The notes beneath the pieces are model-generated. The model ran no database searches, was not told the DNA's origin, and worked only from the letters and a program-made list of their open reading frames with translations. Shown one piece after another: positions 20,634 to 29,334 of a stretch of 64,000 nt of DNA; position 1 is the stretch's first letter, and each line of letters begins with the position of its first letter. The translations under genes were made by a program, and so were the position numbers. The stretch comes from Lactobacillus sp. CBA3606 (GTDB taxonomy: Bacteria > Bacillota > Bacilli > Lactobacillales > Lactobacillaceae), in the NCBI RefSeq assembly GCF_002970935.1, contig NZ_CP027194.1:1054001-1118000 (forward strand). The letters run 5' to 3'.

Positions 20634-20843
20634 GGAAAGATTCCAAGTTGGCAAGACCAAGTCCTACTATCATTATCACCACTATCAACCCGAATTTCGG
20701 CCTACCGGTTCGGTCAAAATTTCCGATTACGCATTTCTTTAAAGACTTTTAATTAGCGGCCTAATGCCCGTCGTTACTGACTTTCATCCCAGTTGCACCC
20801 AGTATTATCTGGATGTCGTCAGCTTAAATCGCTCGGCTTACGC
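20634..20843. other. Intergenic region with no gene recognised
   Basis: About 210 bases between the divergent pyr promoter and the DUF1275 gene. I see no ORF of coding character, no RNA-gene fold I can name and no clear repeat. A possible -10 box TATACT (20844-20849) for the DUF1275 gene lies at its right edge; its -35 element is poor. Confidence 0.5.
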
Positions 20844-20881
20844 TATACTAAATGAACAACAAATTTACTGAGGTGACTAAA

Positions 20882-21562
20882 TTGAAACAGCGCACTAATC
20901 CCGCCCGCGAGCAGCTCTTGTTCGGTAGCGGCTTAATGCTAGTAGCGGGAGCTTTAGAAGCTTACACTTACTTGGAGCACGGCGCCGTCTTTGCTGGCTT
21001 CCAAACGGGAAACTTAATGTTACTCGGTTTACAGCTCGGCCAACTAAACTTCACTCGGTTAGGCAATTACATGGTAGCGATGCTCGCTTTTATGCTCGGA
21101 ACGGTCTTAGTTCGGCGCTTACACACCTATCAAGTTCGTAAGCATTATCAACCAACTACTGGCTTACTCTGGTCAGAATTGCTTATTTTAGTGCTAACAA
21201 CGCTTTTCATGACGTGGTTACCAGAAGTGGTCTTGGTCGGTTTATTAGCGTTAGCGGCGGCCGTTCAAGTTCACACTTTCCAGACCCTAAAAGCGACAAC
21301 CTTAACGAGCAGTCTTTTAACTGACCGTTTTCGCACGCTAGCAACTGCCTTAGATGCGGGCATCCGCCATCATGACCAAGCAGCACGGGTCCAAGCTTTA
21401 GATATGCTCCTTACTATGGGAAGTTTCGGTCTTGGGGCCGTCCTGATTGGCCTATTAGCACCACTGCTTAAAGATTATACCTTGCTTGGTCCGGTAGTCG
21501 GCCTATTGGGCTTAATTCTATGGCGTCATCAGCGGCAACAACAACGGCAATGGAAGCATTAG
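20882..21562 (+). CDS. DUF1275 (YoaK-like) membrane protein
   Basis: Predicted polytopic membrane protein of 226 residues with about six hydrophobic helices. The N-terminal pattern LLFGSGLMLVAGALEAYTYLEHGAVFAGFQTGNLMLLG is diagnostic of the DUF1275/YoaK family, whose substrate is unknown. I choose the TTG at 20882, five bases after GAGGTGA; the in-frame ATG at 20852 sits just after a TATACT box and would fall at or before the transcription start. It stands alone, divergent from the pyr operon. Confidence 0.88.
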   Translation: MKQRTNPAREQLLFGSGLMLVAGALEAYTYLEHGAVFAGFQTGNLMLLGLQLGQLNFTRLGNYMVAMLAFMLGTVLVRRLHTYQVRKHYQPTTGLLWSELLILVLTTLFMTWLPEVVLVGLLALAAAVQVHTFQTLKATTLTSSLLTDRFRTLATALDAGIRHHDQAARVQALDMLLTMGSFGLGAVLIGLLAPLLKDYTLLGPVVGLLGLILWRHQRQQQRQWKH

Positions 21563-21569
21563 CCACTTA

Positions 21570-21622
21570 AAAAACTAATCACGACCGGAATTTTGTAAAT
21601 TCTTGCCGTGATTAGTTTTTTT
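21570..21622 (+). terminator. Rho-independent terminator
   Basis: Stem AAAACTAATCACG / CGTGATTAGTTTT with an imperfect inner part and T7, eight bases after the DUF1275 gene. Confidence 0.88.
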
Positions 21623-21770
21623 AGCGCTAACAGCCGTCGCATCATTAACCCAACTAACTTTCAGCTAAAACAATTCATCATTTTTTAATCTTATTTTCAT
21701 TTAAATATAGTCAAACTGCCAAATTATCGGTATACTACTTGTGAAAGATAACCAATTTTAGGGGGATTGC

Positions 21771-23360
21771 ATGCGTTTACAAACTTTATTACAAACCCCA
21801 TCCATGCATCAGATGCGGGTCATTGCAGGTACTCAGGGACTCAACCGAGAAATTCACAGTATTGGGATGATTGAATCACCCGACGTTGCTAACTATTTAA
21901 AAGCCCATCAGTTTCTCATTACTAATGGTTATCCCTTTACTAATGCCACGACTGACCCGGCAACGCTAATTCAAGCAATGCACCACGCCAATTGTGCCGG
22001 CCTAGGGGTAAAGGATCAACGCTTTTTGGACCACCTGCCAGCTGCTGTGATGGCATTAGCTAACACCCTTGATTTTCCCATTATTGTGACTCCCGCTACC
22101 GAATTAATCTCAACAACGATGCGTAAAATGCTCACCATTATTCTCAGCTCCCAAACAGATGAGTTGAGTCGCATCGTTCAAGTCAATCAAACCTTAGCGG
22201 ACTTATTATTGAAAGATCCGTCGTATGCCACGGTCTTGAATAAATGCAGTGACTTAATTACGCATCCACTATTTTTAATGGACAGTCATTTTCGCGTGGT
22301 CAGTGCTTCAGAAGACTTACCCATGACACGTCACACATTAACACATTATTTACGCACCGAAACCAATATCGATTATTTAAATTTACATACCCGATTAACT
22401 TTAGACTATCAAGGTCAATCCATTACGATTCACCCTTTATTTTCTGCTTATAAAGAAAATAAAGCGTTCATCGGTATTTTAAATTTCGATGCCACTAACT
22501 CCACTGACCAGATGTTAGCCCAAATCGTCTTAAATACCCTCAGCTTCGTGAATAGCCGTACTGATATGTTAAACGAATCTGCATTTCGTAACCAAAGTGG
22601 CTTCTATTTGAATGTTATGGACGGCGGCATTTCTAATGACTTGATTCATAAAACTTTGAAGAGTCGCGAGATTGACCCAAGCACGAAGTTCCACTGTGCA
22701 ACCATTCTAGTGACGACACCGCACCAAACACTCTTGAGCAATGCCTTGTTGGAACAAGTTCAGCAGCTAACATTGTGGTTTATTAAAGAATATCAGACAC
22801 CAGTCATTGCTTTTTCACTCAAACAACAACTGGTACTACTGATTAATGAGCGCCAAAATGCCCAACACTTTTTATTAGCACTAGTCAACTTCATTCAACC
22901 ACGGCTGACAAAACCCGCGCGCCTGATAGCCGGTTATAGCTACTCCACCTTACCGTTAACTGAACTAGCCACCATTTATAATGAAGCCGCTGAAGCGTTG
23001 GCTTTAAGCCGACAAAGTCAACAAGCGGTCACGATTTATCGTCCGAAATACGTCAAAGAACTGATTTCATTGATTCCACATAATGAAGCAAAATCTTTTG
23101 TCGAGCGCGTTTTAGGTGGGTTAGTTGGGGGCGTGAGTGCCAGCGAACAACTGAACCTATTAAATACGTTATACGGCTTCTTTTACTATCATCAAAATAT
23201 TGCCGAAGTTGCCGGTCATCTGTCGATTCACCGTAACACCGTTATTTATCGCTTAAAGAAAATTGAAAAAATGCTGATGCTGACCTTGGATGACCCTGAA
23301 CAAACGCAGACGCTTGAAATGGCTGTTTTACTTTGGCACCATCAACAGGTAAAAAAGTGA
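21771..23360 (+). CDS. PucR-family transcriptional regulator
   Basis: The 529-residue protein has the N-terminal PucR ligand-binding domain (MRVIAGTQGLNREIHSIGMIESPDVANYLKAHQFLIT, about 1-130), a middle GGDEF-like CdaR region and a C-terminal helix-turn-helix AEVAGHLSIHRNTVIYRLKKIEK typical of the PucR/CdaR family. Founding members control purine degradation and uptake genes in Bacillus. Here it lies directly upstream of two purine permease genes, so a role in nucleobase uptake is a reasonable inference. GGGGG precedes the ATG. Confidence 0.9.
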   Translation: MRLQTLLQTPSMHQMRVIAGTQGLNREIHSIGMIESPDVANYLKAHQFLITNGYPFTNATTDPATLIQAMHHANCAGLGVKDQRFLDHLPAAVMALANTLDFPIIVTPATELISTTMRKMLTIILSSQTDELSRIVQVNQTLADLLLKDPSYATVLNKCSDLITHPLFLMDSHFRVVSASEDLPMTRHTLTHYLRTETNIDYLNLHTRLTLDYQGQSITIHPLFSAYKENKAFIGILNFDATNSTDQMLAQIVLNTLSFVNSRTDMLNESAFRNQSGFYLNVMDGGISNDLIHKTLKSREIDPSTKFHCATILVTTPHQTLLSNALLEQVQQLTLWFIKEYQTPVIAFSLKQQLVLLINERQNAQHFLLALVNFIQPRLTKPARLIAGYSYSTLPLTELATIYNEAAEALALSRQSQQAVTIYRPKYVKELISLIPHNEAKSFVERVLGGLVGGVSASEQLNLLNTLYGFFYYHQNIAEVAGHLSIHRNTVIYRLKKIEKMLMLTLDDPEQTQTLEMAVLLWHHQQVKK

Positions 23361-23475
23361 ACGTTTTCATTTTTGCCGGGAGTGCTTGTGACGATTTCAC
23401 GAACATTAATTTGTTCGATTCCGTTTGTATTCGGTTTTCATCTATGCTAAACTTATCCCATTCTAATACGAGTAA

Positions 23476-23545
23476 TTGCCTATATAATGTCATGATATGG
23501 ATGACGAGTTTCTACCCAGTGCCGTAAACACTGGACTATAAGCAA
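23476..23545 (+). ncRNA. Purine riboswitch aptamer, guanine class
   Basis: The three-way junction elements are all present in order: TATAAT (J1/2), ATATGG (P2 side), GTTTCTACC (P2/J2-3), CCGTAAA (L3) and GACTAT (J3/1), closed by a P1 stem TTGC...GCAA. The discriminating base in GACTAT is C, as in guanine/hypoxanthine-binding aptamers, not the U of adenine aptamers (GATTAT). It lies about 70 bases upstream of an NCS2 permease. Confidence 0.95.
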
Positions 23546-23548
23546 ACG

Positions 23549-23581
23549 AGGACATCCCGTTTGCCGGGGTGTCCTTTTTTT
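23549..23581 (+). terminator. Riboswitch expression-platform terminator
   Basis: Stem AGGACA-CCC / GGG-TGTCCT followed by T8, four bases after the aptamer. With purine bound, P1 is stable and this terminator can form and stop the permease transcript; this follows the known xpt-type off-switch. Confidence 0.9.
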
Positions 23582-23615
23582 CGGGCATATTCGCAGAATT
23601 GAGGAGGAAGATTTT

Positions 23616-24953
23616 TTGAAAGAGACCATTGCAACCCCTAAAATCTCCAATGTCAAAGCGGCGATTTTAGGTTTTCAACATTTATTAGCGATGTATTCTG
23701 GTGACGTTTTAGTGCCCTTATTGATTGGTGCCGCCCTGCATTTTAGCGCGCAACAAATGACTTATTTAGTTTCAATTGATATTTTTATGTGTGGTATTGC
23801 AACTTTCTTACAATTAAAGCGCACACCATTAACCGGGATTGGACTACCAGTCGTTTTAGGCTGTGCCGTCCAAGCGGTCAATCCCTTAATCCAGATTGGT
23901 AAAACTTATGGTTTGGGGACAATGTACGGCTCAATTATTGGCGCCGGAATCTTCATCTTCTTAATTGCGGGCCTATTCTCTAAAATTAAAAGCTTATTTC
24001 CTCCGGTCGTCACCGGATCATTAATTACGATTATCGGGTTTACTTTAATCCCAGTCGCCTTTGAAAACTTGGGTGGCGGTGATACCAGTGCTAAAAACTT
24101 TGGTAGCTTGCCAGCCTTAGGAATTGGATTCTTAACGATTGCGATTATTTTACTCATCAGTGTCTTTGCTAAAGGGTTTATGAAGTCCGTCGCCATCCTA
24201 ATCGGGATTCTGGCTGGAACTTTACTGGCCGGAGCCTTCGGGATGGTGTCTTTAAAGCCCGTTGCCGCTGCCAGTTGGTTCCACTTGCCAACTTTATTCT
24301 ACTTCGGCACGCCACACTTTGAATGGTCGTCAATTTTGACCATGATTTTAGTTTCCTTAACCACTATGGTTGAATCAACCGGTGTCTTCTTCGCATTAGG
24401 CGATATCACCGGGCGTAAAATTGAGGGCGATGACTTAAAACGTGGTTATCGTGCCGAGGGCTTAGCCGTTATCTTGGGTGGTTTGTTCAACACCTTCCCT
24501 TACTCTACTTTCTCTGAAAATGTCGGCGTCGTTCAATTATCCGGCGTCAAAACACGTAAACCAATTTACTTTTCTGCCGCTTTCCTAGTTTTACTCGGCT
24601 TATTACCAAAAGTCGGTGCTTTAGCAACGGTCATTCCGGCGCCAGTTTTAGGGGGTGCCATGGTCGTCATGTTCGGGATTGTCGGTATTCAAGGTATTCG
24701 GATGTTGGCGCAAGTTGATTTTCAAAACAACAATAACTTATTGGTTTCTGCCGTTTCAATTGGATTAGGGTTAGGCGTTACCGTCCAAACAAACATTTTC
24801 CAATTTTTACCCAATGCCTTGCAAATCATGTTAAGCAACGGGGTCGTCGTTGGTAGCTTAGCAGCCGTCTTACTCAATCTCCTCTTTAATCGGCATGCTG
24901 CTGAAAAAAAGATCGATGACGAAGCGGTTGGACTAAATGAAACTGATCACTAA
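23616..24953 (+). CDS. NCS2 nucleobase permease (xanthine/uric acid type)
   Basis: Membrane proton symporter of 445 residues with 12-14 hydrophobic helices. The start KAAILGFQHLLAMYSGDVLVPLLIG, the QHLLAMY signature in helix 1 and the motif TTMVESTGVFFALGDITG followed by GGLFNTFPYSTFSENVGVVQLSGV are classic for the NCS2 xanthine/uracil branch, closest to PbuX/PucJK-like xanthine permeases. It starts with TTG at 23616, eight bases after GAGGAGG. A guanine riboswitch controls it, supporting purine rather than uracil transport. Confidence 0.92.
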   Translation: MKETIATPKISNVKAAILGFQHLLAMYSGDVLVPLLIGAALHFSAQQMTYLVSIDIFMCGIATFLQLKRTPLTGIGLPVVLGCAVQAVNPLIQIGKTYGLGTMYGSIIGAGIFIFLIAGLFSKIKSLFPPVVTGSLITIIGFTLIPVAFENLGGGDTSAKNFGSLPALGIGFLTIAIILLISVFAKGFMKSVAILIGILAGTLLAGAFGMVSLKPVAAASWFHLPTLFYFGTPHFEWSSILTMILVSLTTMVESTGVFFALGDITGRKIEGDDLKRGYRAEGLAVILGGLFNTFPYSTFSENVGVVQLSGVKTRKPIYFSAAFLVLLGLLPKVGALATVIPAPVLGGAMVVMFGIVGIQGIRMLAQVDFQNNNNLLVSAVSIGLGLGVTVQTNIFQFLPNALQIMLSNGVVVGSLAAVLLNLLFNRHAAEKKIDDEAVGLNETDH

Positions 24954-24982
24954 TGGTGCACTAACAAGCTTTAGACAACTGA

Positions 24983-25028
24983 AAAAATTGCGATCAGAAT
25001 TTCATGACTTCTGATCGCAATTTTTTTG
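24983..25028 (+). terminator. Rho-independent terminator
   Basis: A 15-base stem AAATTGCGATCAGAA / TTCTGATCGCAATTT with T7, after the NCS2 permease gene. Confidence 0.92.
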
Positions 25029-25081
25029 TTATCATGGTTGCCAAAAATCAGTTTGTGCTGCTTAACCTGAAACCACTATGT

Positions 25082-25087
25082 TATACT
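25082..25087 (+). promoter_or_regulatory. Extended -10 promoter of the AzgA-type permease
   Basis: TG-T-TATACT gives an extended -10 box; no good -35 is found at 17 bases, and TTGTGC lies too far upstream. The predicted leader is only about 45 bases, with no riboswitch. Confidence 0.5.
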
Positions 25088-25136
25088 GGATAATTGTTGA
25101 ATTGTTAAGTTTTTACTACGTTAGGAGTGGACCACT

Positions 25137-26441
25137 ATTTTAGAGCAATTATTTCATTTGAAGCAACGTCGCACAACTGTCCGGGCCGAATTGGTCGGTG
25201 GGCTGACGACCTTCTTAGCCATGTCTTACATCCTTGCCGTAAACCCCGAACTATTGGGAAGTGCCGGCATGAACAAGTCCGCCGTCTTCACAGCTACCGT
25301 CTTGGCCGCAATTGTCGGTTGCTTATTGATGGGGTTAGTCGCAAATTTCCCCGTTGCGTTAGCACCTGGAATGGGCTTAAATGCCTTCTTCACTTATACC
25401 GTCGTCCAAGAATGGCATATTCCATGGCAAACTGCCTTAGCGGGGGTATTTGTCGCTGGGATTTTATTCATTTTATTAACCCTTTCTAAATTACGCGACC
25501 AACTAATCAACTTGATTCCAAGTGCGTTGAAATATGCGGTTTCTGCCGGCATCGGCTTATTCATCGCCTTTTCTGGGTTGCAAACTTCCGGCATTATTGT
25601 TGCTAACAAGTCCAATGCGGTCGCTTTGGGTAACTTGCATAATCCGACTGTTTTATTGGCCATTTTCGGGATTGTCGTTGGGGTGATGTTAGTTACAGCG
25701 AACGTGACTGGTGGCATTTTCTGGGGCATGTTTATTACCGCTGCGGTGGGCATGATCTTCCAGATCATCCCGTTACCAACCGGGATTGTTAGTGGTATTC
25801 CTAGTGTACAACCGATTTTCGGTCAAGCACTGACCCATTTAACCGATATCAACTCGTTTCAAATGATTATCGTGATTCTCACATTCTTCATTATCGGACT
25901 CTTTGATACTTCAGGAACACTAGTCGGGGTTGCCACTGAAGCTGGCATGGTCAACCATGACACCGGCGAAGTTAAAGGCGTTGGTAAGGCCTTGTTTAGT
26001 GGGGCTTTAGCCACAACAATCGGTGCTATCTTTGGGACTTCTCCTACTACCGCTTATGTTGAATCAACCTCCGGCGTGGCTGTCGGTGCTCGCACCGGAC
26101 TATCCTCAGTCGTTGCCGCGGCCTTATTCGTTGTTGCCGCCTTTTTCTCACCGGTTTTAACAGTAATTACCTCAGCCGTAACTGCTTCAGCCTTGATTAT
26201 CGTCGGGATTTTAATGCTATCAAATGTTCAATATATTGATTGGACTAAGTTTGAAATTGCTGTGCCGGCCTTTTTCACGATGATCATGATGTTATTGACC
26301 TACAGTATTTCAGAAGGTCTCGCGGTTGGCTTTATCTTCTACCCAATTACCATGACAGTTAAAGGTCGTTGGCGTGAAGTCAATGCCTTAATGTGGACCA
26401 TGATGGTTGTCTTCATCTTATATTTTACTTTTGTCGCTTAA
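25137..26441 (+). CDS. AzgA-type adenine/guanine/hypoxanthine permease, probable ATT start
   Basis: The 434-residue membrane protein of the NCS2 AzgA branch (PbuG/PbuO-like) contains TTFLAMSYILAVNPELLG, NFPVALAPGMGLNAFFTYTVV, the LFDTSGTLVGVATEAGM motif and GTSPTTAYVESTSGVAVGARTG. ATG, GTG and TTG fail to give the expected N-terminus: homologues start M-LEKFFHLK-like, which matches ILEQLFHLK encoded from 25140. The upstream ATT at 25137 lies nine bases after AGGAG. The alternative TTG at 25158 would remove the conserved N-terminal segment and has no ribosome binding site. Imports purine bases for salvage, next to PucR and the riboswitch permease. Confidence 0.85.
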   Translation: MLEQLFHLKQRRTTVRAELVGGLTTFLAMSYILAVNPELLGSAGMNKSAVFTATVLAAIVGCLLMGLVANFPVALAPGMGLNAFFTYTVVQEWHIPWQTALAGVFVAGILFILLTLSKLRDQLINLIPSALKYAVSAGIGLFIAFSGLQTSGIIVANKSNAVALGNLHNPTVLLAIFGIVVGVMLVTANVTGGIFWGMFITAAVGMIFQIIPLPTGIVSGIPSVQPIFGQALTHLTDINSFQMIIVILTFFIIGLFDTSGTLVGVATEAGMVNHDTGEVKGVGKALFSGALATTIGAIFGTSPTTAYVESTSGVAVGARTGLSSVVAAALFVVAAFFSPVLTVITSAVTASALIIVGILMLSNVQYIDWTKFEIAVPAFFTMIMMLLTYSISEGLAVGFIFYPITMTVKGRWREVNALMWTMMVVFILYFTFVA

Positions 26442-26485
26442 CTCATTAAGCACCCAAGCCAAATTGATTTTTGCGAACGACTACG

Positions 26486-26530
26486 AAAAGTTGCTGCCAG
26501 CAGTTCTGAATTCTGGCAACAACTTTTTTA
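26486..26530. terminator. Bidirectional terminator between convergent genes
   Basis: Stem AAAGTTG-GCCAG / CTGGC-CAACTTT followed by T6 on the plus strand; A-rich on the left, so it can also end the MetE-like transcript. Confidence 0.8.
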
Positions 26531-26545
26531 ACTTACTTTGCTTAA

Positions 26546-27700
26546 TTAAGCGCCCCAAACCTCGGTCGCAATTGACTTAACGAGCGCGATTTTTGCCCAT
26601 TGTTGGGCTTCAGTCAAGACATTGCCTTCTTCGGTCGAAGCAAAGCCACACTGTGTGCTTAAACATAACCGGTCCAAAGGAATGTATTTGGCAGCTTCAT
26701 AAATGCGATCAATAATCGTTTGACGTACTTCCAGTTCACCCGACTTTGAGGTAATTAAACCGAGCACCACCAATTTATCAGCACTCACCAACTGTAATGG
26801 GTCAAAACCACCGGCCCGATCACTGTCATATTCCAAGTAATACGCGTGCACCTTCTCATGGTTGAACAATGGGTCAGCCACCGTATCGTAACCCCCAGCT
26901 GATGCCCAAGTTGAATGATAATTACCGCGACAAATATGCGTATTAATCGTTAAATCCGCTGGTAAATCTTGAATAGCCGCATTATTAACCGCTAAGTAGA
27001 GTTGTTTATTTTCAGTCAACACCGCATCGTTACGCTGCGAAACTGCACCGGTTTCTGCACCTTTGGCATGGTTCCCTGCCAACATTCCCCAAGTACAATC
27101 ATCCAGTTGAATCGTGCGTGCACCAGCTGCATATAAGGCTAACAGAACTTGATGATAAGCCGCTGCCAAATCGGCCACCACCGCTTCATCAGTCGCATAA
27201 ACCCGGCGTAAAGCCGCTATATTTTCAGGACGTTGTAATTCAGCTAAACATTGCGCCGGTGCAGGTAAGGTCTGCTTGACTTGAATACCCGCACTGACAT
27301 GTGCTTGGACAAATTTAAAATGGTCAACAAACGGATGGTTAGCACCACCCAACTTGCCAGTAACCGTCGCTGATTCGGCCCGCGTTTCTTCATCATGGAA
27401 AACGTACCCTTGATCGAGCGTCTTCTTAGCAATTCCTTGTAAGCCCCAGAAAAAATCTAAATGCCACCAACTACGCCGGAATTCACCATCAGTCACAGCC
27501 TTTAAGCCCGCTGCCTCTTGTTGTTTGATCAGGGTCACAATGGCTTGATCTTCCACCGCCGTCAATTGTTCAGCGGTAATGGTGCCTTGGGCAAATTGTG
27601 CCCGGGCCGTCTTTAAAGCTTGTGGGCGTAAAAAGCTTCCAACCGTGTCATACCGAAATGGGGATGTTGTTTGTTTAGTAAAAGCTGTTGTTGTCGTCAT
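26546..27700 (-). CDS. MetE C-terminal-domain-like methyltransferase (YxjG/YxjH family)
   Basis: Related to cobalamin-independent methionine synthase but only 384 residues, equal to the catalytic half of MetE. Motifs seen are YDTVGSFLRP at the N-terminus, KAVTDGEFRRSWWHLDFFWGL, IQLDDCTWG, the zinc-site histidine/cysteine stretch NTHICRGNYHSTWASAGGYD and a terminal STQCGFASTEEGN. Such proteins probably methylate homocysteine from a methyl donor other than the polyglutamyl folate of full MetE; the donor is unknown. A methionine-type T-box leader precedes it, supporting a role in methionine supply. ATG follows GGAGG by seven bases. Confidence 0.88.
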   Translation of the reverse strand: MTTTTAFTKQTTSPFRYDTVGSFLRPQALKTARAQFAQGTITAEQLTAVEDQAIVTLIKQQEAAGLKAVTDGEFRRSWWHLDFFWGLQGIAKKTLDQGYVFHDEETRAESATVTGKLGGANHPFVDHFKFVQAHVSAGIQVKQTLPAPAQCLAELQRPENIAALRRVYATDEAVVADLAAAYHQVLLALYAAGARTIQLDDCTWGMLAGNHAKGAETGAVSQRNDAVLTENKQLYLAVNNAAIQDLPADLTINTHICRGNYHSTWASAGGYDTVADPLFNHEKVHAYYLEYDSDRAGGFDPLQLVSADKLVVLGLITSKSGELEVRQTIIDRIYEAAKYIPLDRLCLSTQCGFASTEEGNVLTEAQQWAKIALVKSIATEVWGA

Positions 27701-27742
27701 AAATAAATCCTCCGTTTAAAATTTAATTTAATGTTAATAATC

Positions 27743-28008
27743 AAAAAAATCGCCCCTTCTAACCACAATTGTGATTAAAAGGGACGATTTTTTGCGTGTT
27801 ACCACCCTAACTTCGCCAGTTGCTGACACAACTAGCCTCAACAGTACCCAAAATAGCGGATACCTGACAAGTTAACGGTTGTAACCGGCCAGACAGCGTG
27901 AACCATCTGACATGCTCAGAGCTCATCTTCAATTTCAACTATAAGCCCCGTTTGCACTAGCCGGGGTCACTGCGACTTAAGTTTGAAATTTACTCTTCTC
28001 TTCAACGC
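27743..28008 (-). promoter_or_regulatory. T-box riboswitch, methionine specifier (AUG)
   Basis: On the minus strand the leader shows an AGAGTA motif at the base of Stem I (27996-27991), a stem AATTTCAA / TTGAAATT, then the specifier loop GAAGATGAG with ATG at 27926-27924, the T-box AGGGTGGTAACACGC (27808-27794) and a terminator stem AATCG-CCCTT / AAGGG-CGATT with T7 (to 27743). Uncharged tRNA-Met would pair with the specifier and T-box and allow readthrough. An Asp reading (GAT, one base earlier) is possible but does not fit the gene. Confidence 0.93.
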
Positions 28009-28039
28009 AAATATTAGATTACGATTAAATGTTGATTAA

Positions 28040-28068
28040 ACTATAAGTCGTTTTGACCAGCTTGTCAA
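28040..28068 (-). promoter_or_regulatory. Promoter of the T-box leader
   Basis: On the minus strand TTGACA (28068-28063), 17-base spacer, TATAGT (28045-28040). It begins only 15 bases after the purD stop. Confidence 0.88.
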
Positions 28069-28083
28069 GGTGACGACAGTTTT

Positions 28084-29319
28084 TTATTTTTCAGCTAACC
28101 CTTGCTGACCAATATCGGTCCGATAAATTAAGGGCCCGACGTTCAACTGATCAAGTTGTGCATAGGCAGCCATTTGCGCGGCCTTTAAATTAGCCGCATG
28201 TGCCGTCACCATCATCACCCGGCCGCCTGCACTAACCAACTGTTGCGGTGTTCCAGCGACACTAGCGTAATCCGCACCGGCTAAGGTTGGCACCGCAACC
28301 CCCTTTTTAGTCGGTCCAGGATAGCCGGGTGCCGCCAAGACTACCCCCAAATAAGTCGCCGTGGTTTGCCAATGCACTGCAGGTTGCTGATGATGGATCA
28401 AAGCTAAAATCACTTGATAAAAATCACTTTGCAACTGTGGTAATAAAATTTGCGTTTCCGGATCACCCAACCGTAAATTATATTCAATCACTTGCGGCCC
28501 AGTCGGGGTAATCACCCCACCGACATAAATAACCCCTTCAAAACTTAAGTGCTCCGCTTTTAAGCCGGCCAACGTCGGTACCACAATCTGATCAATGGTG
28601 GCTTGAGTGATTGCCGGTGTCACTTGTGGCACTGGGGAATAAGCGCCCATCCCACCAGTATTGGGCCCCCGATCATGATCACGTAATCGTTTATGGTCTT
28701 GCGCCGTTGGCAACATTACATAGTGTTCACCACCGACTAAGACCATTTGTGAAAATTCAAAACCGGCGACATAAGCTTCGATTAAGACCGTATCAGTCGT
28801 TGCAAATGCTTGGGTTAAGGCTGCCGCTGCTTGGTCATATGTCGTGGCTACGGTGACGCCCTTGCCCGCCGCTAAGCCATCAACTTTAATCACTTGAGGC
28901 AATGGTCCCTGACGACTGGCTGTTAAGGCCGTCGCTAAGTCATGAAACAACTGATAATCCGCAGTTGGAATCTGATGTCGTTGCATAAATTGTTTGGCAA
29001 AAACTTTCGAACTTTCTAAGCGAGCTGCTGCTTGTTGCGGGCCAAAGACGGTTAAACCGGCTGCCTGAAAAGCATCGACAATCCCAGCAGCTAATGGAAC
29101 TTCCGGACCAATGAACGTTAAGTCAATCGCCTTTTCGTGAGCAAAGGCCACTAAAGCCGCAAAATCCAGCTCCTCAATTGCAACGGTCTGAATCAGATCC
29201 AACTGCATCCCTGGATTTCCAGGTGCACAATAGACCGTCGTCACTTGTGGACTTGCGAGCATTGCTTTGGCAATGGCATGCTCGCGGCCACCGCCACCAA
29301 CAACTAGAACTTTAGCCAT
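28084..29319 (-). CDS. purD: Phosphoribosylamine--glycine ligase
   Basis: ATP-grasp enzyme making GAR, step two of IMP synthesis. At 411 residues it has the N-terminal [17 protein letters not shown], the ATP-grasp signature [14 protein letters not shown], the GARS motif RLGDPETQ near residue 290 and a C-terminal substrate-binding domain. Last gene of the pur operon, 15 bases after purH. No clear T-rich terminator is seen after it, before the T-box promoter. Confidence 0.97.
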   Translation of the reverse strand: MAKVLVVGGGGREHAIAKAMLASPQVTTVYCAPGNPGMQLDLIQTVAIEELDFAALVAFAHEKAIDLTFIGPEVPLAAGIVDAFQAAGLTVFGPQQAAARLESSKVFAKQFMQRHQIPTADYQLFHDLATALTASRQGPLPQVIKVDGLAAGKGVTVATTYDQAAAALTQAFATTDTVLIEAYVAGFEFSQMVLVGGEHYVMLPTAQDHKRLRDHDRGPNTGGMGAYSPVPQVTPAITQATIDQIVVPTLAGLKAEHLSFEGVIYVGGVITPTGPQVIEYNLRLGDPETQILLPQLQSDFYQVILALIHHQQPAVHWQTTATYLGVVLAAPGYPGPTKKGVAVPTLAGADYASVAGTPQQLVSAGGRVMMVTAHAANLKAAQMAAYAQLDQLNVGPLIYRTDIGQQGLAEK

Positions 29320-29334
29320 GCTTAGTCCCCCTTT

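Noticed and set aside
20852-20881. Upstream ATG for the DUF1275 gene
   Set aside because: It sits three bases after a TATACT -10 box, so it would not be inside the transcript; the TTG at 20882 has GAGGTGA.
25127-25489. 120-codon ORF overlapping the AzgA permease start
   Set aside because: Overlaps the permease in another frame and has an unusual Cys/Arg-rich composition; the permease frame has clear family motifs.
28030-28083. Terminator after purD
   Set aside because: A weak stem (TTGAC/GTCAA) is visible but has no T run and it contains the T-box promoter -35 box.
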